Shown: positions 44,499 to 54,237, counted from the first letter of the stretch. The stretch is 64,000 bases of DNA from Acinetobacter terrae (GCF_013004375.1 NZ_JABERI010000012.1:62001-126000); one strand, 5' to 3'. Numbers and translations are program-made. Notes: generated from the sequence alone by a model not told the origin.

Positions 44499-46025
44499 AT
44501 GACGCAACATAACGCTCAATCGACTTCTGAACCACAAATTTCCGAAAACGATTTAATTGCACAGCGTCATGCCAAGTTAAAGCATATTGAAAAACACGCT
44601 AAGGAAAAGGGAACCAGCCCTTGGCCGAACACATTTAAGCGTGAACATTACGCTCAAGACTTACAAGAACAATTTGCTGATAAGTCTAAAGAAGAAATTG
44701 AAGCTGGTGAAAAGGTTTATGTAAAAGTTGCAGGTCGTGTGATGTTGAACCGTGGTTCATTCATCGTGATTCAAGACATGACTGGCCGTATTCAACTGTA
44801 TGTTGCACGTAAAGAATTAGATCCAGAAGTACTGGCGACCATTAAAGGTTTAGACCTTGGCGATATCATTGCCGTTGAAGGTTATATTGGTCGTTCGGGT
44901 AAAGGCGATTTGTATGTTCATATAGAACATTTCGAGCTTTTAACCAAATCACTTCGTCCACTTCCAGATAAATTTCATGGTTTAAACGATACAGAAATGA
45001 AGTATCGTAAACGCTATCTTGATTTGATGGTGAATGACGAAACACGTAAAACTTTTGAAATTCGTGCCAAAGTGGTTGCGGGTATGCGTGAGTATTTAGC
45101 CAATGAACGCTTCATGGAAGTTGAAACTCCAATGATGCATGTGATTCCGGGTGGTGCGTCTGCGCGTCCATTTGAAACACATCATAATGCGCTGGATATG
45201 CCTTTGTTCTTACGTATTGCGCCTGAGCTTTACTTAAAACGTTTGGTTGTGGGTGGTTTTGAACGCGTATTTGAAATTAACCGTAACTTCCGTAATGAAG
45301 GTGTTTCGACTCGTCATAACCCCGAATTCACCATGATCGAATTCTACCAAGCCTATGCAGATTATAAAGACTTGATGGCTTTGACTGAAAATATGCTTGA
45401 AAAATTGGCGATCGACATTTTGGGTACGACAGATGTGCCTTATCAAGGTGAAGTATTCAGCTTCAAAGGTCCATTCAAAAAAATCTCAATGGTTGATGCG
45501 ATTCTTGAACATAACCCACAATTCACACCAGAAAATGTGGCTGATCGTGAATTCTTGGCTAAATTTATTGAAGAAGAATTGAAAGAGAAAGTAAAACCTG
45601 GTTTTGGTCTAGGCAAACTTCAAACCATCGTATTTGAAGAAACAGTTGAGACTAAACTTCGTCAACCTACTTTCATTACAGAATACCCTGCGGAAACTTC
45701 ACCGTTGGCGCGTCGTAATGACACTAATTCACACATTACAGACCGTTTTGAGTTCTTTATTGGTGGTCGTGAATTGGCGAATGGTTTCTCGGAATTAAAT
45801 GACCCCATTGACCAGGCTGAACGTTTCCAGGCGCAAGTTGCCGAGAAAGATGCAGGTGATGATGAAGCGATGCATTACGATGCTGACTTTATTGAAGCAC
45901 TTGAATATGGTCTTCCTCCAACAGCGGGTGAAGGTATTGGTATTGACCGCTTGGTGATGTTATTTGCTGATGCAGCAAGTATTCGTGACGTGATTTTATT
46001 CCCGCATATGCGTCATAAAAACTAA
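44499..46025 (+). CDS. lysS: Lysyl-tRNA synthetase, class II
   Basis: A 508-aa cytoplasmic enzyme charging tRNA-Lys. The N-terminal OB anticodon-binding domain ([20 protein letters not shown]) precedes the class II core: motif 2 [20 protein letters not shown] and motif 3 [13 protein letters not shown]. The frame extends upstream to 44391, but the ATG at 44499 follows GAGGCAGAG and matches the family start. Length normal. Terminator follows. Confidence 0.97.
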   Translation: MTQHNAQSTSEPQISENDLIAQRHAKLKHIEKHAKEKGTSPWPNTFKREHYAQDLQEQFADKSKEEIEAGEKVYVKVAGRVMLNRGSFIVIQDMTGRIQLYVARKELDPEVLATIKGLDLGDIIAVEGYIGRSGKGDLYVHIEHFELLTKSLRPLPDKFHGLNDTEMKYRKRYLDLMVNDETRKTFEIRAKVVAGMREYLANERFMEVETPMMHVIPGGASARPFETHHNALDMPLFLRIAPELYLKRLVVGGFERVFEINRNFRNEGVSTRHNPEFTMIEFYQAYADYKDLMALTENMLEKLAIDILGTTDVPYQGEVFSFKGPFKKISMVDAILEHNPQFTPENVADREFLAKFIEEELKEKVKPGFGLGKLQTIVFEETVETKLRQPTFITEYPAETSPLARRNDTNSHITDRFEFFIGGRELANGFSELNDPIDQAERFQAQVAEKDAGDDEAMHYDADFIEALEYGLPPTAGEGIGIDRLVMLFADAASIRDVILFPHMRHKN

Positions 46026-46037
46026 GTTGTGTTGAAA

Positions 46038-46068
46038 TAAAAAACCCGCTTAAAAGCGGGTTTTTTAT
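46038..46068 (+). terminator. Terminator of lysS
   Basis: Perfect stem AACCCGCTT/AAGCGGGTT with a T run, 14 bases past the stop. Confidence 0.9.
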
Positions 46069-46355
46069 TTTAAAGACAGAATAAATGCTCATCTTAATCA
46101 GTATGATGATATTCATTGCAATTATAGAAATTTTAGACAAAAAAATACGCAATGATTGGGGTGACCACTGCGTAGAACAACGAATCTGTTTGCACAGTTT
46201 CGGTTAAGGAGAATGTTAGAACTCTAATGAGGTCTAAGCACTAAAAGTATAATAAAGTGAATGGTCAGTCATTTCATGATGATTTGAGTAAAGTTGTGTA
46301 AATTCAGGTTAATAACGATTGGTGAGTGTGATTTGTTGCTCATTATTTTGGCATA

Positions 46356-46386
46356 AAAAAGCCCTTCTATTAAAAAAGGGCTTTTC
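46356..46386 (-). terminator. Terminator of trpS
   Basis: On the minus strand AAAAGCCCTT and AAGGGCTTTTTT pair around TTTAATAG, followed by a T run, ~16 bases past the stop. Confidence 0.88.
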
Positions 46387-46401
46387 CTGTTTTAGGGGCT
46401 T

Positions 46402-47415
46402 TTAGAAGTGAAAAACACCTAATCCTGCTTTAACTTCATCCAGGGTTTGCTGGGTAATATCACGACATTTATCGGTACCGGTCTTTAAAATATCCATGAT
46501 GTAATCAGGATCTTTTTGAAGTTCCATACGACGTTCGCGAATAGGCGTAATCAATTCTTTTAAAATCCCTTCAAGACGTTTTTTCACTGTACCGTCACCT
46601 AAACCACCACGACGATAATGTGCTTTTAATTCTTCAAGTTCTTCTTTATTGGTATCGAAAGCATCTAGATAAGTAAATACTACGTTACCTTCAACCTGAC
46701 CTGTATCTTCAACACGAAGATGGTTCGGGTCGGTATACATCGCATTGACTGCTTTCTTGATGTCTTTATCAGAAGCATCGAGCACAATGGTATTGCCCAA
46801 AGATTTCGACATTTTGGCTTTACCATCAAAACCAGGTAAACGACCGACATTTGAAAGTAATGCTTTGCATTCTGGAAGTAAGTCATGACCAATTTGACGA
46901 TTCAAACGACGTACAATTTCGTTGGTTTGTTCAATCATTGGAATCTGGTCTTCACCCACAGGGACAACCGTTGCTTTAAAAGCGGTGATGTCAGCTGCTT
47001 GTGCTACAGGGTAGCAAAGGAAACCTGCCGGAATATCACGTTCGAAACCACGCATCTGAATTTCAGATTTAATGGTTGGGTTGCGCTCTAAGCGTGACAC
47101 AGTCACAAAGTTTAAATACAACATGGTCAGTTCATTCAAAGCCGGTAAGCATGATTGAACACATATGGTTGTTTTGGTTGGATCAATACCCACGGCTAAA
47201 TAGTCAGTTGCCACTTCAATAATATTGCGACGTACTTTTTCAAAGTTATCGGCGTTATCAGTTAAGGCTTGAGCATCGGCAAGGAGGAGATGTTGATGGT
47301 GAGAATCTTGTAGTCCTACACGTGAACGTAAAGAACCAACAAAATGACCTAAATGAAGTTGTCCGGTTGGGCGGTCGCCAGTCAAAATAACAGGACGATT
47401 GTCTTGATTACTCAT
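46402..47415 (-). CDS. trpS: Tryptophanyl-tRNA synthetase
   Basis: A 337-aa class I synthetase. The HIGH-type signature is TGDRPTGQLHLGHFVGSL and the KMSKS motif is KAKMSKSLGNTIVL, with the AADI segment (VAQAADITAF) and GEDQIPM between. Length fits the ~335-aa type. The ATG at 47415 has AGAGAGATA upstream. It converges with lysS. Confidence 0.96.
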   Translation of the reverse strand: MSNQDNRPVILTGDRPTGQLHLGHFVGSLRSRVGLQDSHHQHLLLADAQALTDNADNFEKVRRNIIEVATDYLAVGIDPTKTTICVQSCLPALNELTMLYLNFVTVSRLERNPTIKSEIQMRGFERDIPAGFLCYPVAQAADITAFKATVVPVGEDQIPMIEQTNEIVRRLNRQIGHDLLPECKALLSNVGRLPGFDGKAKMSKSLGNTIVLDASDKDIKKAVNAMYTDPNHLRVEDTGQVEGNVVFTYLDAFDTNKEELEELKAHYRRGGLGDGTVKKRLEGILKELITPIRERRMELQKDPDYIMDILKTGTDKCRDITQQTLDEVKAGLGVFHF

Positions 47416-47611
47416 TATCTCTCTATTCCAAAGTAGTTAGCACTACACGTATATGCTGATGAATGGCCTTATTGTACGGCATAATGTTTTTGAATGTCAG
47501 GCACAATGAAAACACAACATAGAAAAAATAAGAACAATTTAATGAAGTTGATACAGTTTTTTTAAATATTTATCTTTAAAATGCAAGATAGAAACTTTAA
47601 GGAAAACAAGA

Positions 47612-48538
47612 ATGGCGAGTAGCTTATTAATATTATTAGATGATATTGCGACTGTTTTAGACGACGTTGCTGTCATGAGTAAAATGGCAGCCAAAAAAAC
47701 AGCAGGGGTATTGGGAGATGATCTAGCACTCAATGCTCAACAAGTCAGTGGTGTGCGTTCTGAACGTGAACTTCCTGTGGTTTGGGGCGTTGCCAAAGGT
47801 TCTTTTGTTAATAAACTGATTCTTGTTCCTCTAGCCTTGCTGATTAGTGTGGTCGCACCGTGGCTGATCAATCCTTTGTTGATGATTGGCGGTTTGTTTC
47901 TATGTTATGAAGGCGTGGAAAAAGTGCTGCACAGTTTGCAGCATAAAAAAGCCACCACCAAAGAAGCTGCTGAAGCAGAATTCAATGCCATTGAAACCGA
48001 TTTGGCAAAGTTCGAGAAAGAAAAAGTCAAAGGTGCGATTCGTACCGACTTTATTTTGTCTGCTGAAATTGTGGTGATTTCATTGGGTACAGTGGCGACT
48101 GCTGCTTTTGGTACTAAAGTTATGGTGCTTTCAACCATTGCAATTTTAATGACGGTGGGTGTGTATGGTTTTGTTGCCATGATTGTCAAAATTGATGATC
48201 TGGGATTGTACTTAACGGAACAGGCATCGAGTTTCAAGCAAAGCATTGGACGTGGTTTACTGGCTTTTGCACCAAAACTGATGAAAACCCTGACCATTGT
48301 CGGAACCATTGCTATGTTCTTGGTCGGTGGCGGTATTATTACCCATACCATTCCGTGGTTTCATCATTTAACTGAAGATTCAGTCGATCAAGTACAACAC
48401 ATTCCAACCATTGGAAATATTATCGGTGCACTTACTCCAACTTTAATCAATCTTGGCATTGGTTTTGTTGCGGGCTTATTGGTTTTATTAGTGATTACAA
48501 CCATTCAAAAGTTTTGGCCGAAATCAAAACAGGCATAA
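47612..48538 (+). CDS. DUF808 (YedI-type) membrane protein
   Basis: A 308-aa inner-membrane protein. The start [28 protein letters not shown] is the DUF808 hallmark, followed by a [16 protein letters not shown] segment and about six to seven hydrophobic helices. RERE-rich loop [19 protein letters not shown] is also conserved. Function unknown. ATG follows AAGGAAAACAAGA. The metallopeptidase gene starts 51 bases later and is likely in the same operon. Confidence 0.88.
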   Translation: MASSLLILLDDIATVLDDVAVMSKMAAKKTAGVLGDDLALNAQQVSGVRSERELPVVWGVAKGSFVNKLILVPLALLISVVAPWLINPLLMIGGLFLCYEGVEKVLHSLQHKKATTKEAAEAEFNAIETDLAKFEKEKVKGAIRTDFILSAEIVVISLGTVATAAFGTKVMVLSTIAILMTVGVYGFVAMIVKIDDLGLYLTEQASSFKQSIGRGLLAFAPKLMKTLTIVGTIAMFLVGGGIITHTIPWFHHLTEDSVDQVQHIPTIGNIIGALTPTLINLGIGFVAGLLVLLVITTIQKFWPKSKQA

Positions 48539-48589
48539 TCACAAAAGCTCGCTAAAATAAGCTAAAAGCCAACTATAAGGAATATCACT

Positions 48590-49495
48590 ATGCGCTGGAA
48601 AGGACGTCGTGTAAGTTCAAATGTGGAAGACCGCCGCGGTGGAGCCGGAGCTAAAGCAGGTGGTATTAGTATTTTAGGGCTTGTGGTTGCATTTGTGGCC
48701 TGGAAGTTTTTTGGCGTTGATCCTCAACAAGCCTATCAGGCAACCAAACAGGTGACATCCCAATCACAACCGGCTGAAACCAGAGGTCTGGATAATCCCA
48801 CTCCCGAACAGCAAGAAGCCATGGATTTTGTCGGCACGGTTTTGGCTGATACAGAAGATACCTGGACTCAAGTATTCCAGCAGCAATTAGACGCGCAGTA
48901 TGTCGCACCTAAACTGGTGATGTTCAGTGGCGTGGTGAATTCAGGCTGTGGTACTGCACAATCTGCGATGGGTCCTTTTTATTGTCCAACAGATCAGAAA
49001 GTTTATATCGATACTGCCTTCTTTAAAGATATGCGTCAGCAAATGGGTATTTCCGGTGAGCAAAACACCACTGAACTCTCACGCCAAGATCAGGCAGGCG
49101 ATTTTGCTCAAGCCTATGTGGTTGCGCACGAAGTGGGACATCATCTGCAAACGCTGTTAGGCATTTCAGATCAAGTGCAAAAAGCACGTGCTCAATCCAG
49201 TGCAGTACAAGGCAATCAACTCTCTGTACGTCAGGAATTACAAGCGGACTGTTTTGCCGGAATTTGGGCGCATCATAATCAGCAACGTACCCAATTCTTG
49301 GAACAAGGTGATATTGAAGAAGCGATGGACGCTGCTCATAAAATTGGTGATGACTATTTGCAGAAACGCTCTACAGGACAGGTGGTTCCAGACAGCTTTA
49401 CCCATGGGAGTAGTCAACAGCGCATGAAATGGTTTCAAACAGGTTTGAAATCCGGTCAGATCAATGATTGCGATACTTTTAATCAGGCGATTTAA
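48590..49495 (+). CDS. ypfJ: Neutral zinc metallopeptidase (YpfJ family)
   Basis: A 301-aa membrane-anchored protein: MRWKGRRVSSNVEDRRGG start, one hydrophobic helix (~residues 25-40), then the catalytic domain with YVVAHEVGHHLQ (HExxH zinc motif) and ELQADCFAGIWAH providing a third acidic ligand. CGTAQSAMGPFYCPTDQKVYID lies upstream. This matches the YpfJ/KPN_02809 family. Protease activity is inferred from the motif; natural substrates unknown. A terminator (49522-49547) follows. Confidence 0.9.
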   Translation: MRWKGRRVSSNVEDRRGGAGAKAGGISILGLVVAFVAWKFFGVDPQQAYQATKQVTSQSQPAETRGLDNPTPEQQEAMDFVGTVLADTEDTWTQVFQQQLDAQYVAPKLVMFSGVVNSGCGTAQSAMGPFYCPTDQKVYIDTAFFKDMRQQMGISGEQNTTELSRQDQAGDFAQAYVVAHEVGHHLQTLLGISDQVQKARAQSSAVQGNQLSVRQELQADCFAGIWAHHNQQRTQFLEQGDIEEAMDAAHKIGDDYLQKRSTGQVVPDSFTHGSSQQRMKWFQTGLKSGQINDCDTFNQAI

Positions 49496-49521
49496 TTTAA
49501 ATGCTCATTCAAGCATAAATA

Positions 49522-49547
49522 TAAAAGAGGATTTTAAATCCTCTTTT
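49522..49547. terminator. Bidirectional terminator after ypfJ
   Basis: AAAAGAGGATTTTAAATCCT with CTTTT closure forms a long perfect stem between convergent genes. Confidence 0.85.
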
Positions 49548-49560
49548 ATATTGGGTTTTT

Positions 49561-50118
49561 TTAGCGAGTTAAAAACTTTTTAAAGTTGCGGATAATTCGA
49601 ATAGAGACGTAAAGTGCCGCAAGTGCAAACAGAACAATACTAAAAACAATATATTTTAACCTGGCAATATCCGCCTGATAAAACTGCTGAATTTGTTGGG
49701 TAGAATAAGACCATTGTTGCTGCTTTTGAGTGCGACTATCTTGATAACGGATATTTTCAATATAATGCTGCTGACCTACTTTTAACAAATCGAGCTGCTG
49801 GATTTGTCTGGTATGTAGCTGATTATATTCATCTGTGCAAATATCTTGCAGATAATGCTCGCAGTTTAATTTAGCAATATAACCATTCTGGGCAATCAAA
49901 ATAAAAATGGCTTGATCCGGTCGCTTATTATTGGACACTAAAACCAGTTGTTCTTGATCGGTCGATTTGAGTGAGATGTGTTTTGCTTGCTGGAATTGCT
50001 GATCTGCTTGTAAAATTTCTTTGCTTTTTGAATAGGCACTGAAAAATAAAGCCAATGTAATGAGAAAAATTACAACTGCAAAAAAAAGTCGAAATATTGT
50101 TTTAACTGTTTGATGCAT
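49561..50118 (-). CDS. Hypothetical membrane protein, 185 aa
   Basis: No family recognised. Two hydrophobic helices (residues ~7-28 and ~153-175) flank a ~120-residue, Gln-rich, probably periplasmic region that contains two Cys (NCEHYLQDICTDEY). This topology resembles sensor-type modules without a signalling domain. A basic tail (RIIRNFKKFLTR) ends the protein. The frame opens from a TTG at 50130; ATG 50118 is preferred. Monocistronic. Confidence 0.6.
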   Translation of the reverse strand: MHQTVKTIFRLFFAVVIFLITLALFFSAYSKSKEILQADQQFQQAKHISLKSTDQEQLVLVSNNKRPDQAIFILIAQNGYIAKLNCEHYLQDICTDEYNQLHTRQIQQLDLLKVGQQHYIENIRYQDSRTQKQQQWSYSTQQIQQFYQADIARLKYIVFSIVLFALAALYVSIRIIRNFKKFLTR

Positions 50119-50353
50119 GAATAAATTCAACTTAATGTGGAGATTGAAGAAAGTGTTGCTACACTAAATGCTCAGATGCTTGTCTATGTTAAATCATTGC
50201 TAAAAATATGTAAAAAAACTTAACTATTTTGTTTGCTCTACAAAAAATCGTTAAACTGATTCAGTTAATAAATGTTAGCTAATAAAATATTTTACTTGGA
50301 AATAGTTGGATGAATTCGCTTTATTCCAATGCATCGCTAAAATTGGAACTTTA

Positions 50354-51853
50354 ATGGGAAATTTCTTTTTTCTTCAAGTCTTTACTGTTATTTTCGCACT
50401 TTCTATTGCCACGACAATTTTTAATAAACGTATCTTGGGTTTCCCGCAAGCCATTGGTGTACCGATTGTCTCGGCGATCTTTGTCTTTATTTTACAGTGG
50501 GGCGCAAGTTTACTCAATGGTAATCAGTTTATAACAATTAATATTCACAATATTGAAGAAGCGGTTCGTCATATTGATTTTTATGACTTTTTAATTAATG
50601 GGGTAATCTGTTTTATCCTGACATCTTCCGCTTTGAAATTTAAAGTATCCGATTTAAAAAGCCACTGGAAGCCCATTAGTATCTTGGCGAGTATTGCTCT
50701 GGTACTTTGTGCGGTCTTTTTCGGGGTGACTTTATATGGATATCAATTCCTGATTGGCAATCATGTCGATTTACTAGTGCTATTACTGTTAGGTGCTGCG
50801 CTTGGTGCAACGGACCCGATTGGGGTGAAAGCTGTTTTAAGTTCGGTACGTGCACCCCATCATCTAATTGTGAAACTCGAAGGCGAGTCACTGTTTAATG
50901 ATGCCATGTGTATCGCCGTGTTCATGACCTTGCTGAATGTATTACAGGGTGAACACTTTACCATTATTGGTACTTTAGAAACCTTACTCTATGAGATTGT
51001 TGTTGCGGTCATCATTGGTTGGGGGTTTGGTCTGGGGATTTTAAGACTGCTTCGTGGTAAACACGAAATGGAATCTTTAATCTTAACCACAGCATTGTTG
51101 GCATGTGGTTCATATCTAGTTGCCTTATTTGCGCATGCGTCTGCACCGATTGCCTGTGTCATTGGTGGCTTGGTTGTGGGAAATAAATGGAAAGAAATTT
51201 TACAAGAACGAGAAATTCGTGAAGTAAACCATTTTTGGCATACTGTTGAAGGAATTATCAATTCATTCCTGTTTACACTGATTGGTCTGGAACTTTTTAT
51301 TCTAGATTTAAGCATCAGTTTGATTCTGGGAGGTATCGTCGCGTTCTTTATTCTGCATGCTTCGCGCTTTGCTGCAAACTATTTGTCATTTGCCTTTTTC
51401 CCCAATTTTCGCAACAAAAGCTATAACGGTAGTTTGGCTATTTTATCGTGGGGCGGGGTGCGCGGAGGGATCTCACTTGCCTTGATCCTGGCGGTTGCCA
51501 ACGTTCCTGAACTGAGTGAATATAGTAGTATCTTAATTGGTTATACCTTTATTGCGGTATTACTTTCCGGTTTAGTCTGTGGGCTGGGTTTGCCCGCGGT
51601 AATGAATGCGTTCTATTACAACCCGAATGAAGAGACGACGGGTTTTAAAGGTTGGTATCAACGCATGTGTCATAAAATGAACCGGAAAGGTTTCCAGTAT
51701 ATTGTCGGTGAGGATGCCAATGGTAATGAAACCATTACGGTTTATAACCCGGATGCCTTAATTGATGAGAAAGCTGAAGATGGTGTTGCTGTTATGCATA
51801 ATCCGGAAAAGGTACAGGTTGTGAAGCGCTTGGAAAGTCCAGATAATTTCTAA
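50354..51853 (+). CDS. Na+/H+ (cation:proton) antiporter, CPA1/NhaP type
   Basis: A 499-aa inner-membrane antiporter with about 12 helices. The ion-binding pair lies in GAALGATDPIGVKAVLSS (Thr-Asp-Pro) and LEGESLFNDAMCIAVF (Asn-Asp), typical of the CPA1 family. WGGVRGGISLALIL is the late conserved helix. The C-terminal ~75 residues are soluble and may regulate activity. The frame opens from a TTG at 50306; the ATG at 50354 follows TTGGAACTTTA and is preferred. A weak terminator-like stem follows at 51870-51895. Confidence 0.88.
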   Translation: MGNFFFLQVFTVIFALSIATTIFNKRILGFPQAIGVPIVSAIFVFILQWGASLLNGNQFITINIHNIEEAVRHIDFYDFLINGVICFILTSSALKFKVSDLKSHWKPISILASIALVLCAVFFGVTLYGYQFLIGNHVDLLVLLLLGAALGATDPIGVKAVLSSVRAPHHLIVKLEGESLFNDAMCIAVFMTLLNVLQGEHFTIIGTLETLLYEIVVAVIIGWGFGLGILRLLRGKHEMESLILTTALLACGSYLVALFAHASAPIACVIGGLVVGNKWKEILQEREIREVNHFWHTVEGIINSFLFTLIGLELFILDLSISLILGGIVAFFILHASRFAANYLSFAFFPNFRNKSYNGSLAILSWGGVRGGISLALILAVANVPELSEYSSILIGYTFIAVLLSGLVCGLGLPAVMNAFYYNPNEETTGFKGWYQRMCHKMNRKGFQYIVGEDANGNETITVYNPDALIDEKAEDGVAVMHNPEKVQVVKRLESPDNF

Positions 51854-51935
51854 TCGTAACACCCTGATAAAAGAAGTCTTTTAAAGGGCTTTTTTTATGC
51901 TCGAAAGTTCAAATTGGGTGATTTAAGAATAATTT

Positions 51936-52271
51936 ATGCCACAACATTCAAGTGTTTCTAGTGATGAACTAGCCCGTCAAATCTTGCAGGTGGTTGCTCT
52001 TATTCCTTATGGGAAAGTGGCTTCGTACGGACAAATCGCAAAGATGGCAGGGTTGCCGAAACATGCGCGTTTAGTGGGTTATGTTTTAAAGCATTTGGAT
52101 GCTGATGCAGAAATTCCTTGGCATAGAGTAATAAATTCGCAAGGAAAAATTAGCCTAAGTAAAGTGGATGATCGTGGTGACAATATTCAACGCTTAAAAT
52201 TATTAGAAGAAGGCGTGATGGTGATTGGAGATAAAATTAATTTAAAACAATATCAATGGATAAATGATTGA
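51936..52271 (+). CDS. atl: Alkyltransferase-like protein (ATL), MGMT-fold
   Basis: A 111-aa protein like the DNA-binding domain of O6-alkylguanine DNA alkyltransferase. The active-site PCHRV motif is PWHRV (Pro61-Trp62-His63-Arg64-Val65), so the acceptor Cys is Trp: the mark of ATL proteins that bind alkylated bases and hand them to nucleotide excision repair. The helix-turn-helix with the arginine-finger-like segment (GQIAKMAGLPKHARLVGYVL) is present. Cytoplasmic. The start ATG at 51936 has no strong ribosome site. Confidence 0.9.
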   Translation: MPQHSSVSSDELARQILQVVALIPYGKVASYGQIAKMAGLPKHARLVGYVLKHLDADAEIPWHRVINSQGKISLSKVDDRGDNIQRLKLLEEGVMVIGDKINLKQYQWIND

Positions 52272-52301
52272 TAATAGCAATAAATGCTTTGGAGTTAGTA
52301 A

Positions 52302-52336
52302 TTTCCCACCTTTAGAAAAAGATGGGAAAGGCCACG
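52302..52336. repeat. Degenerate half of the palindromic repeat
   Basis: TTTCCCACCTTTAGAAAAAG with GATGGGAAAGGCCACG gives one hairpin followed by a CACG core start, like half of copies A-D. Confidence 0.4.
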
Positions 52337-52343
52337 CTAATGA

Positions 52344-52784
52344 TTATTCACGAACAATCAGTACAGGAATATGTGATTCACCCAGTAAGCTTTGTGCGAC
52401 ACTGCCGAGGAATAGTTTTTTGAAGCCGGTACGACCATGAGAACCAATGATAATCAGGTCTGCATGACTATCTTCTGCTGCTTTGACAATTTCACGATGA
52501 ACCACTTGTCCTTCCAGGAGTTTGGTTTCTACTTCAACTCCTTGTTCATGAAATTTTGCTTTTGCGGCATCCAGCGATTCAATAATTGCCGTACGGGCAC
52601 GTTCGATTAAATCATTTGTTTGATTGGCAGAGATATATTCCGCTGCGATATAGGGGTCGAGTGATAAAACTTGAACCACTGTAACTTTACTGCCAAATGC
52701 TTTAGCAAACTCAACCGCTTTTGCTACCGCTGCATATGCAGTTTCTGAACCGTCCACTGGAACAAGAATATTGTGATAAGCCAT
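52344..52784 (-). CDS. Universal stress protein (UspA family)
   Basis: A 146-aa cytoplasmic protein. The ATP-binding Usp features are ILVPVDGSETAYAAVAKA at the start and the GxxGxxxxxxxGSxxxxxl motif, IIIGSHGRTGFKKLFLGSVAQSL. The start ATG 52784 has TAAGGAGAAAT upstream. Role is stress survival; no specific partner is indicated. Confidence 0.9.
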   Translation of the reverse strand: MAYHNILVPVDGSETAYAAVAKAVEFAKAFGSKVTVVQVLSLDPYIAAEYISANQTNDLIERARTAIIESLDAAKAKFHEQGVEVETKLLEGQVVHREIVKAAEDSHADLIIIGSHGRTGFKKLFLGSVAQSLLGESHIPVLIVRE

Positions 52785-53222
52785 GGGGAATTTCTCCTTA
52801 TAATCATTACTTAAATAGATGCTTTTAGCATTATGATTTATTGTGTATTAAAACAGGTTAAAACTTGATGCTAGTTGTATTTCCGATAAAACAAAACCTA
52901 GTAATTTCATAGGGATATTTTACTTCCCAAAAAGATTTTATAAATTAATCTAACATGGATTGGTTGGGAAATTAGAGGGTTTAAAACTAAAGTATGATGA
53001 AATTGTAAGCAGATTTTTAATTTGAAATTATATGTAAAAATATAGGCAAACTACCTTTGAAAATTGTCATATCATAAGTGTAGTAACTTATTAATAATGA
53101 ATTAGAAATGACTGAAATAAAGCAATTGAATTGGCAGTGTGACAGTTTTGAAAAAGCATAGCGGTAAGAATCGCGGAATCGAAAATGTCTGAGTACTCAA
53201 CTTAGCAATTATGTTAATTACT

Positions 53223-53299
53223 CAAAGTGTAGCTCTGTTGATTAGAGCGTAGTATTCATAATGCTCGGGTCACAGGTTCAAGTCTCATCTTAGCCACCA
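53223..53299 (+). pseudogene. Degenerate tRNA-Met (CAT) remnant
   Basis: The order of a tRNA is kept: TAGCTC and GAGC D arm, anticodon loop TTCATAA with CAT at 53257-53259, GGGTCACAGGTTCAAG for the variable/T region, and a 3' end CTTAGCCACCA. The D stem pairs fully and the anticodon stem mostly. The acceptor stem does not: 5' CAAAGTG cannot pair with CTTAGCC, and the T stem has two or more mismatches. It looks like an elongator tRNA-Met that has decayed or lost its 5' end. It is probably not a working tRNA. Confidence 0.7.
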
Positions 53300-53308
53300 T
53301 ATTCTGAG

Positions 53309-53336
53309 AAAGCCCACTCCGATTGAGTGGGCTTTT
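53309..53336 (+). terminator. Terminator after tRNA-like remnant
   Basis: AAAGCCCACTC and GAGTGGGCTTT pair perfectly around CGATT, followed by six Ts. Strong intrinsic terminator 10 bases past the CCA of the tRNA-like sequence. Confidence 0.9.
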
Positions 53337-53400
53337 TTATGCTTAAAATAATGAATGTGATTATACTAATTGAAATGTAAATAAATGAATTTTAATAAAA

Positions 53401-54237
53401 ATGCCTAAATATGATGAAGTGGGTAGATGGTTTAAAAAAAATCTAGGTAGTTGTCTTTCATGGGCAATAACTTTTGCGTGGCTTATTTTTATTTATTTTA
53501 AAATTCACAATGGTTTTTTACCTAAAGATTTAAATGAGTTTGGTGATTTTATTGCAGGTGCTTTTGCACCCTTGGCTTTCTTTTGGTTGGTTAGAGGTTT
53601 TTATCAACAGGGTAAGGGTCTTGAACAAAATTCTGAGGCTTTAAATATGCAAGCAATAGAGCTAAAGAAAACAACTGAGGCTTTAGAATTGCAGGTGCAA
53701 GAAATGAAGGCTTCAGTCGAGCAACAGTCACGATTAGCGAAGGTATATGAAGAGGAGCTTCAGCAGAAACATTTTCAGGTGCAACCATACTTTGAATATA
53801 GTTTTAGATTAACAGATAACTTTCTTCATGATGAGCCTATTTGTGATGACGATGGAAATGTAATTGATCATTATAAAGATAGAGTTATCAAATTTACGTT
53901 GAATATTAAAAATATAGGGGGAACTTCTAGAAATTTATTTATAAAACATCGTAAGGATCAACCTTATCTTCAAAAAACACAATATAAATTAGAACACGCA
54001 GAAATCTTGACTATATTATTTGATATTGATGGTCAAATGGCTCAGGAACTAAATGATGGCATTAGGGATTTAACAAGAACTTTTAGAATTAGATACCAAG
54101 ATATATATGGCAAGCAATACGATAGTTATATTGCTTGTGATGTAATTACCAGCATTGATGACGAAACAGGGCAAGTTTATTTACAACCAAACCTAAAAAT
54201 ACTTAGTGACAGCCAAGCTTTAAACCATACAGTTTAA
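53401..54237 (+). CDS. Hypothetical membrane protein with coiled coil, 278 aa
   Basis: No named family recognised. Two hydrophobic helices (residues ~17-35 and ~50-65) are followed by a coiled coil of ~50 residues with Glu/Gln/Leu repeats (EALNMQAIELKKTTEALELQ, QVQEMKASVEQQ), then a soluble beta-rich domain (YFEYSFRLTDN; IKFTLNIKNIGGTSRNLFI). The motif GDFIAGAFAPLAFFWLV is a recurring start in orphan genes of many bacteria. It lies just past the tRNA remnant and its terminator, and base composition looks lower in G+C than neighbours. It may be horizontally acquired. The ATG follows AATGAATTTTAATAAAA, no clear ribosome site. Confidence 0.7.
   Translation: MPKYDEVGRWFKKNLGSCLSWAITFAWLIFIYFKIHNGFLPKDLNEFGDFIAGAFAPLAFFWLVRGFYQQGKGLEQNSEALNMQAIELKKTTEALELQVQEMKASVEQQSRLAKVYEEELQQKHFQVQPYFEYSFRLTDNFLHDEPICDDDGNVIDHYKDRVIKFTLNIKNIGGTSRNLFIKHRKDQPYLQKTQYKLEHAEILTILFDIDGQMAQELNDGIRDLTRTFRIRYQDIYGKQYDSYIACDVITSIDDETGQVYLQPNLKILSDSQALNHTV

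Larger units (their letters stand above)
46026..46401. other. Intergenic region between lysS and trpS with two terminators
   Basis: 376 bases between convergent genes. AAAACCCGCTTAAAAGCGGG followed by six Ts (46040-46066) ends lysS. AAAAAAGCCCTT...AAGGGCTTTT (46356-46386) ends trpS on the minus strand. The ~290 bases between them contain no gene I can support. Confidence 0.65.
52785..53400. other. Intergenic region with a tRNA-Met remnant
   Basis: 616 bases between the Usp gene and the 278-aa gene. The first ~430 bases are AT-rich with no ORF I can support; a short hairpin GCGGTAAGAATCGCGG lies near 53161. A tRNA-Met-like remnant (53223-53299) and a strong terminator (53309-53336) fill the last part. 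Confidence 0.6.

Noticed and set aside
47905..48351. 148-aa minus-strand frame inside the DUF808 gene
   Set aside because: Shadow of the real membrane-protein gene; rich in Ser/Thr/Lys as expected from the reverse of hydrophobic codons.
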